Below, one piece after another: positions 55,924-59,908 of a DNA stretch of 59,908 nt; the first letter of the stretch is position 1, and every line of letters begins with the position of its first letter. A model generated the notes under the pieces. It was not told the DNA's origin and searched no databases. It saw nothing but the letters and a program-made list of their open reading frames with translations. The stretch spans positions 1 to 59,908 of the forward strand of contig JAKBTR010000019.1 in the NCBI GenBank assembly GCA_021844275.1, in the 5' to 3' direction. The translations under genes and the position numbers were made by a program. The DNA comes from Nitrospirota bacterium. GTDB taxonomy: Bacteria; Nitrospirota_A; Leptospirillia; Leptospirillales; Leptospirillaceae.

Positions 55924-56688
55924 GTGAGCTGGACCCGAGATCTTTTGCGCCAATTTCTTTTTGTCCTGGCCCTTCTCCTGATCGGAGGGTGCGCCGCCTC
56001 GGTTTCACCAAGAAACCGGCACCTTGCTCTTGAGCATTATATGTCCGGACTCCGGAATCTGGGCGTCGGAAAACTGCAGGCGGCCTATTGGGATTTTGAA
56101 TACGCGGCTCATCTCGATCCGACCATGAAGAAGGTTCATTATGCTTTGGGCCATGTCTATTACCGGATGCACGATTTTCTGGATGCGAAAAAGGAATTCC
56201 GGCTGTCGATGCAGGGAACTTCCGGGGGGGCGGCAGCCTACAACTATCTCGGGTTGATCGCCTATCGGGAACGCCAGTACCACCGGGCGATCCGGTATTT
56301 TGAAAAATCTCTTGCGGATCCCCTGTACAAGACCCCCGAACATCCGCTTGTCAACATGGGAAGGGCCTATATCGCCCTCAACAAGCCCGAAAAGGCCCGC
56401 GAAACGTTCTCCTTGGCCATCCTGCGCAACAGCAACGATGTCGCGGCTCACTTCTGGCAGGGCAAGCTCCTGATGACGACCGGAGACTACAAAGGAGCAC
56501 TGGAGGAATTTTCGGAGGTCATTCGCCTGGCTCCCCGCTTTCCCCGTTCCTATTATGAACTTGGGCGCGTTTACCTGAAGCTTGAAAATCAGAACAAGGC
56601 TCTTCTGGCTTTTAAAGAGGTTGTCCGTCTTGATCCCGATTCTCCGGAAAGCGTCAAGGCCCGACAATATATCAAGAAGCTTCCGTAA
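55924..56688 (+). CDS. PilF/PilW-like TPR lipoprotein
   Basis: 254 residues from GTG 55924. Lipoprotein signal LFVLALLLIGGCAAS, then about six TPR units (LALEHYMSGLRNLGVGKL, KKVHYALGHVYYRMHD, HPLVNMGRAYIALNKPEK, then FPRSYYELGRVYLKLEN). Resembles PilF/PilW, which helps place pilus secretin in the outer membrane, but no pilus genes are nearby, so the specific role is open. Follows the PfkB gene by 8 bp. Confidence 0.8.
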   Translation: MSWTRDLLRQFLFVLALLLIGGCAASVSPRNRHLALEHYMSGLRNLGVGKLQAAYWDFEYAAHLDPTMKKVHYALGHVYYRMHDFLDAKKEFRLSMQGTSGGAAAYNYLGLIAYRERQYHRAIRYFEKSLADPLYKTPEHPLVNMGRAYIALNKPEKARETFSLAILRNSNDVAAHFWQGKLLMTTGDYKGALEEFSEVIRLAPRFPRSYYELGRVYLKLENQNKALLAFKEVVRLDPDSPESVKARQYIKKLP

Positions 56689-56739
56689 CGGAAAACCGGA
56701 CTCCCAGACACGGAACCAATTCTAAAATAAGGACGATCC

Positions 56740-57762
56740 GTGAGCGAAGAAGAATTTCAGAGGGAACCTGAAGAGGATGGACTGAAGGCGGAGATCGAAA
56801 AGAGCGGTGCCCGAACGATCGGGGATTTTCTCTCCTATGAAAGGGAACGCAAAGGACTGTCTCTGGACGAAATCGACCAGGTTTCCCGAATCGGTCCGAG
56901 ATGGCTTGAAGCGATCGACAAGGGGGAGTGGTCGGCTTACCCGAGTCTGATCTACGCCAAAGGTCATATTCGGGGTTATGCATCCGTGCTGGGTCTTGAC
57001 GGATCCCGTATCATTTCCGAATTCGAAGAAGAGCTGAAAAGCGCTTTTCCAGACGAGACATTCCATATTCATCCGGTCCGGAACATCAACCAGATCTACC
57101 AGCCGACTTCCGGCGACCACCGTGGCGGTTCCCGCTTCAAGTTTCTCTTGTTGGGGATTCTGGTCACATTCTTCCTGATCCTGATCCTTTCCAAAGTGGT
57201 TCACCAAAAGAAGAGAACTCCTTTTTCGGTGGTACCACAAGCTGTTCCGACACCCCCTTCCCAGACGACTAAGCCGCCCGTTGCACCATCTGCGCCTTCT
57301 CCGGGTGCCGCAAAGCCTCCTTCTTCTTCGAATACGCCCTCGTCCGGATTGTCCTCCGGACTCTCCGGGGAGGCATCAACCCTACCTCCTTCCTCTTTCC
57401 AAAACGGTCGGACCGAAGGGAGCCTACCGGCCAATTCTCCCTCCTTGAAAAATGCTCCGGCAGTCGGAAAAACGGACAAGATTCCGACTGCGAATGCTTT
57501 GAAGGTGGAGGCGATCCGAGACACCTGGGTCGGGGTCCGGATCGACGGCGGAAAAGAGATGGAATTTCCTCTCGACAGGGGGCAGTGGCGGATTTTTCAT
57601 GGTAAGACATTTCGAATTTCTACCGATGACGGAGGGTCTCTCATGCTTTACCTGAACCAGGGGGTAATGGGAAAAGCGGGAGCGGACGACCAGCCCGTCA
57701 GAGAAAAACTGATCGGGTTTGTCCCCGGCAGAAAGACCAACTCGCCGGTCGTTTCCCGATGA
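56740..57762 (+). CDS. rodZ: RodZ-like HTH membrane protein
   Basis: 340 residues, GTG start. An N-terminal RodZ-type helix-turn-helix (IGDFLSYERERKGLSLDEIDQ, then LEAIDKGEWSAYPSLIYAKGHIRGYASVLGLD shape) precedes one membrane helix (about 130-152). A long Pro/Ser-rich periplasmic linker and a C-terminal DUF4115-like domain (IRDTWVGVRIDGGKEMEF) follow. RodZ links MreB filaments to wall synthesis; mreB is not in this window. Confidence 0.85.
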   Translation: MSEEEFQREPEEDGLKAEIEKSGARTIGDFLSYERERKGLSLDEIDQVSRIGPRWLEAIDKGEWSAYPSLIYAKGHIRGYASVLGLDGSRIISEFEEELKSAFPDETFHIHPVRNINQIYQPTSGDHRGGSRFKFLLLGILVTFFLILILSKVVHQKKRTPFSVVPQAVPTPPSQTTKPPVAPSAPSPGAAKPPSSSNTPSSGLSSGLSGEASTLPPSSFQNGRTEGSLPANSPSLKNAPAVGKTDKIPTANALKVEAIRDTWVGVRIDGGKEMEFPLDRGQWRIFHGKTFRISTDDGGSLMLYLNQGVMGKAGADDQPVREKLIGFVPGRKTNSPVVSR

Positions 57763-57805
57763 TTGTTTTCGGTTCCAGTCAACCATCCTATTCTGGAGGA
57801 GTCCA

Positions 57806-58813
57806 TTGAATTCCGGAAAGAAAATCGCGCTTTACTTCTCCATCTTCGGATTTCTCATTCTTGCTGCCTGCGCTTCTCCCCCGGTGCCTCTGGACTTTGA
57901 ACCGGCGGCCAATCAGGTCCAGCCAAAACAATATGTCTCTTCCTTGCATTTCGGATTCGTCACCTTCGAAGATGACCGGATGATCCCTAAAGGAACAGGT
58001 GTCAAGAAAATGATCGGCTGGGGACAGCCGGATACCTTCATCGCCGATAAGGACATTCCCCAGCATGTCACCCGGGCTTTTGTCCGCCAGTACCGGTATC
58101 TGGGGTTCCATGCGACCTGGATCAAGGAGCCTCCTCCAAACTTCTCGTTTTCGAGCCGCGACTGGGTAAAGCAGCTTCGTCTTCAATATCCGAACGTAAA
58201 CGTTTTTGTCATTGGCAAAATCAAGGATTATCAATTCCAGATGGGATACGGAGGCTTCATCGAGGGGACGGGGGACCGGGTCATCCAGGCCCAGTCGAAC
58301 ATCGAAGCCTATTTTATCAATGGTTCAAACGGACGTTTCATCTGGGGCGATACAATCCACCACCGGACAAGGGGGGTGGTCAAGCACCATTCTCCTCTCC
58401 TCGTGGCGGCGGAGAAAACGGAAACGACCCTCCAGAGAGTGATACTCGATTTTGCCGATCGTTCCGTTCCTCATCTGGCGAAAAGATTTCCCGGAGCCAT
58501 CCGGGTCACGAACAACAATATGGCCGCTTCTCCTTCGAACCTCCCAAATGCCATTTCCCCTCAGGCGATCAATCCGAATCAGTCTCCTATTCCCTCCGGA
58601 AAGGGCAGACTGGTCGTTTCGACCACCCCCGCGGGCGGGAAGGTGTACGTGGATGGTGTTTTTTATGGGGAATCCCCCATCCTGCTCGATCTTCCGTCCG
58701 GCATTCACCTCCTGAAAGTCCAGATGGACGGGTATCACACGCTTCGGGACAAGATCGGTATCCTGGAGCAGAAGGTGACTCCCTGGGAGGAGCGTTTGCA
58801 CAAGAAATACTGA
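57806..58813 (+). CDS. PEGA-domain lipoprotein
   Basis: 335 residues from TTG 57806, set by GGAGGAG. Lipoprotein signal FGFLILAACAS. A periplasmic domain of unknown type (about 30-245) resembles curli/LpoB-like envelope lipoproteins in layout (FVIGKIKDYQFQMGYGG, then IEAYFINGSNGRFIWGD). A C-terminal PEGA domain follows (GRLVVSTTPAGGKVYVDGV, GESPILLDLPSGIHLLKVQM). PEGA domains are surface beta-folds. Last gene before a strong terminator. Confidence 0.82.
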   Translation: MNSGKKIALYFSIFGFLILAACASPPVPLDFEPAANQVQPKQYVSSLHFGFVTFEDDRMIPKGTGVKKMIGWGQPDTFIADKDIPQHVTRAFVRQYRYLGFHATWIKEPPPNFSFSSRDWVKQLRLQYPNVNVFVIGKIKDYQFQMGYGGFIEGTGDRVIQAQSNIEAYFINGSNGRFIWGDTIHHRTRGVVKHHSPLLVAAEKTETTLQRVILDFADRSVPHLAKRFPGAIRVTNNNMAASPSNLPNAISPQAINPNQSPIPSGKGRLVVSTTPAGGKVYVDGVFYGESPILLDLPSGIHLLKVQMDGYHTLRDKIGILEQKVTPWEERLHKKY

Positions 58814-58836
58814 TTGAGGAAGAAATCCCTGACGGG

Positions 58837-58871
58837 TTCGGGTGGGGTTGAAGTTCCCACCCGAATTTTTT
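58837..58871 (+). terminator. Intrinsic terminator after PEGA lipoprotein
   Basis: TTCGGGTGGG (58837-58846), a 9-base loop, CCCACCCGAA (58856-58865) and then six T. Perfect 10-bp stem, 23 bp after the stop. Confidence 0.92.
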
Positions 58872-58901
58872 ATCATCACACGATTGGCTTCCCTCCGAAA
58901 C

Positions 58902-58976
58902 GCCGGCGTAGCACAGTGGTAGTGCAGTCGATTCGTAATCGACAGGTCGTCGGTTCAATCCCGACCGCCGGCTCCA
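58902..58976 (+). tRNA. tRNA-Thr (anticodon CGT)
   Basis: 75 nt with encoded CCA. Acceptor GCCGGCG pairs with CGCCGGC. The anticodon stem GTCGA/TCGAC holds TTCGTAA, anticodon CGT for ACG codons. T arm CGGTTCAATCCCG is standard. It marks the left edge of AT-richer, element-like sequence. Confidence 0.96.
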
Positions 58977-59371
58977 GTTTCTCTTCTGAAATCTCAAATA
59001 TCCAAGCCAAGAAAGTCCATTTTGGACGTTTCCTCGTGTGACCTTTTGTGACCTCGTATGGACTCATTTTTTCCATCTCATTACACCAAGAATGTCCTCC
59101 GCGGATCACGGGATTTAGCCACTTTGTGACCTTTTGATAATTCGGGCTACACCATGAGACTAAATATCTTGTTTTTTGTTTTGGGGGTGTATTGTTTTTG
59201 TGTCTCCCACTGATTACTCGGGAGGACAGTTTCGCGGCCCAAAAAAAGAATGAACCACCCAACTCCAACAATAATCAACCTTTTTGCGAGGGGTGGGAGA
59301 CAAAAGCCGCGCATCTGTCTTGTTCTTGCTCATGCCATAAGGCATGCTGCATTTACAGGACAGGTGCGATT
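58977..59371. other. AT-richer stretch after tRNA-Thr, no clear gene
   Basis: I see no supported gene. A hairpin GAAAGTCCA-TTT-TGGAC-G-TTTC lies at 59011-59032. TGTGACC occurs at 59037, 59047 and 59125, with a 12-base repeat TGTGACCTTTTG at 59037-59048 and 59125-59136. TTACACCA (59081-59088) matches a half-site of the palindrome at 59668. Composition differs from the rest of the window. Confidence 0.5.
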
Positions 59372-59770
59372 ATGCCAGCTCGAGCCTTTCGTAACACCAA
59401 CCCACCAAAAAATTTCCATTTTTCCGGTCCAGAGGCCCTCCGGGCCTTCTTTTTTCCGCGGCAGACGGTCCAGATTCAGGAAGCCGCCATCATTATTGGC
59501 AGGGGCCGTGAAGCCTTATACAAGCGACAATGGCATGGAGACACCTCCCTCAAAATATCAAAGCGTCCTGGGGGGAGGCAGTTCATCCTCCTGGAGGACC
59601 TGATCTCCTACCTCTTTCAATCCTCAAGGACCGAAAATCCTGAATCATCAGAGACTTCATTTGAAAATTACACCAATGGTGTAATCGGATGGAAGAAGCG
59701 CGGCCGGCCCCACGGCTCAAAAAACAAGCCGAAGCTCCCTGTTTCCGGGCAGGAAGGGGGTTCCAGATGA
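59372..59770 (+). CDS. Excisionase-like HTH protein with AT-hook-like tail
   Basis: 132 residues from ATG 59372. The middle (QTVQIQEAAIIIGRGREALY, then SLKISKRPGGRQFILLEDLISYL) fits the MerR/AlpA/excisionase winged-helix pattern: two-helix reader followed by a beta wing. Near the end KKRGRPHGSKNKP is an AT-hook-like minor-groove motif. Such proteins act in excision or regulation of integrated elements and phages. The frame is open to 59192 but that part is cysteine-rich and unlike coding sequence. Stop overlaps a 22-codon ATGA-coupled frame (59767-59835). Confidence 0.6.
   Translation: MPARAFRNTNPPKNFHFSGPEALRAFFFPRQTVQIQEAAIIIGRGREALYKRQWHGDTSLKISKRPGGRQFILLEDLISYLFQSSRTENPESSETSFENYTNGVIGWKKRGRPHGSKNKPKLPVSGQEGGSR
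59668..59684. promoter_or_regulatory. 17-bp palindrome, possible operator
   Basis: TTACACCA-A-TGGTGTAA is a perfect inverted repeat inside the 3' part of the excisionase-like gene. One half, TTACACCA, recurs at 59081-59088 upstream of that gene. Autoregulation is possible but unproven. Confidence 0.3.
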
Positions 59771-59809
59771 AGACCCCCGCTAAAGTGATCCGGCCAATCG
59801 ACATCCTAA

Positions 59810-59826
59810 CCCATTTTTCGATTTTT
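59810..59826 (-). repeat. Inverted copy of the 17-bp repeat at 83-99
   Basis: CCCATTTTTCGATTTTT, the exact reverse complement of 83-99, in the AT-rich tail of the window. Confidence 0.4.
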
Positions 59827-59908
59827 TTGTTTTAAGTTGAAGACAAGGAAGGATTCTCGTTTTTAAAAATCGCGTTTTAGGTGACGCAGAAAATCACGCG
59901 ACGGGATT

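Overview
The window is a chromosomal stretch from a Gram-negative bacterium, rich in housekeeping genes. The cell has an outer membrane: LPS-export genes lptC-lptA-lptB, Tol genes, a TolC-type channel and many lipoproteins. It encodes sigma-54 and makes spermidine through SpeD/SpeE. I estimate GC in the mid-50s percent by eye. Gene order and protein style fit Nitrospirota, and Leptospirillum is my best guess, from recall rather than a search. Roughly a third of the genes appear to start with GTG or TTG, and four-base stop/start overlaps are common.

Layout. 1-420: short AT-rich entry, a hairpin-rich stretch, then the groES promoter. 487-4746: groES, groEL, trxA, recN. 4787-10558, minus strand: a polyamine operon read speD, speE, SpeA-type decarboxylase, UPF0182 membrane protein. 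10559-12740: sparse region with the speD promoter and leader, one secreted protein and a decayed tnpB. 12729-25018, plus strand: a cysteine-cluster protein, pgpA, recA, alaS, a phasin-like protein, ruvX, mltG, valS, nadC, birA and an unusual coaX homologue. 25054-29643, minus strand: a very large PAS/GAF/GGDEF/degenerate-EAL sensor and a tiny membrane protein. 30267-32668: periplasmic adaptor plus TolC-type channel without a pump. 32860-42296: mdh, lptCAB, rpoN, hpf, rapZ, a lipoprotein, aroC, aroK, aroB. 42323-45224: a GAF-GAF-ANTAR antiterminator, a small membrane protein, a LolA-like protein and an acetyltransferase. 45312-46557: queF, tRNA-Val, a thioesterase and tRNA-Asp. 46921-51069: tolQ-tolR-tolA-tolB-cpoB without pal. 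51151-58811: mutL, miaA, mtnP, a PfkB kinase, a TPR lipoprotein, RodZ-like and PEGA-domain proteins, then a strong terminator. 58902 to the end: tRNA-Thr(CGT) followed by AT-richer sequence with an excisionase-like DNA-binding protein, which looks like the edge of an integrated element.

Functional links. SpeD and SpeE make spermidine and release methylthioadenosine, which MtnP (54046-54948) would recycle. lptCAB, tolQRAB-cpoB and the lipoproteins serve the envelope; mltG and the RodZ-like protein serve the wall. aroC/aroK/aroB give three steps to chorismate. mutL, recN, recA and ruvX serve DNA or rRNA maintenance.

I found no CRISPR array, toxin-antitoxin pair, restriction system or complete insertion sequence. 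The less ordinary items are the tRNA-Thr-associated element edge, the CoaX homologue with altered motifs, the everted CIRCE-like site at groES, the thioesterase stop codon lying inside tRNA-Val, the ANTAR regulator, and the speD control region.
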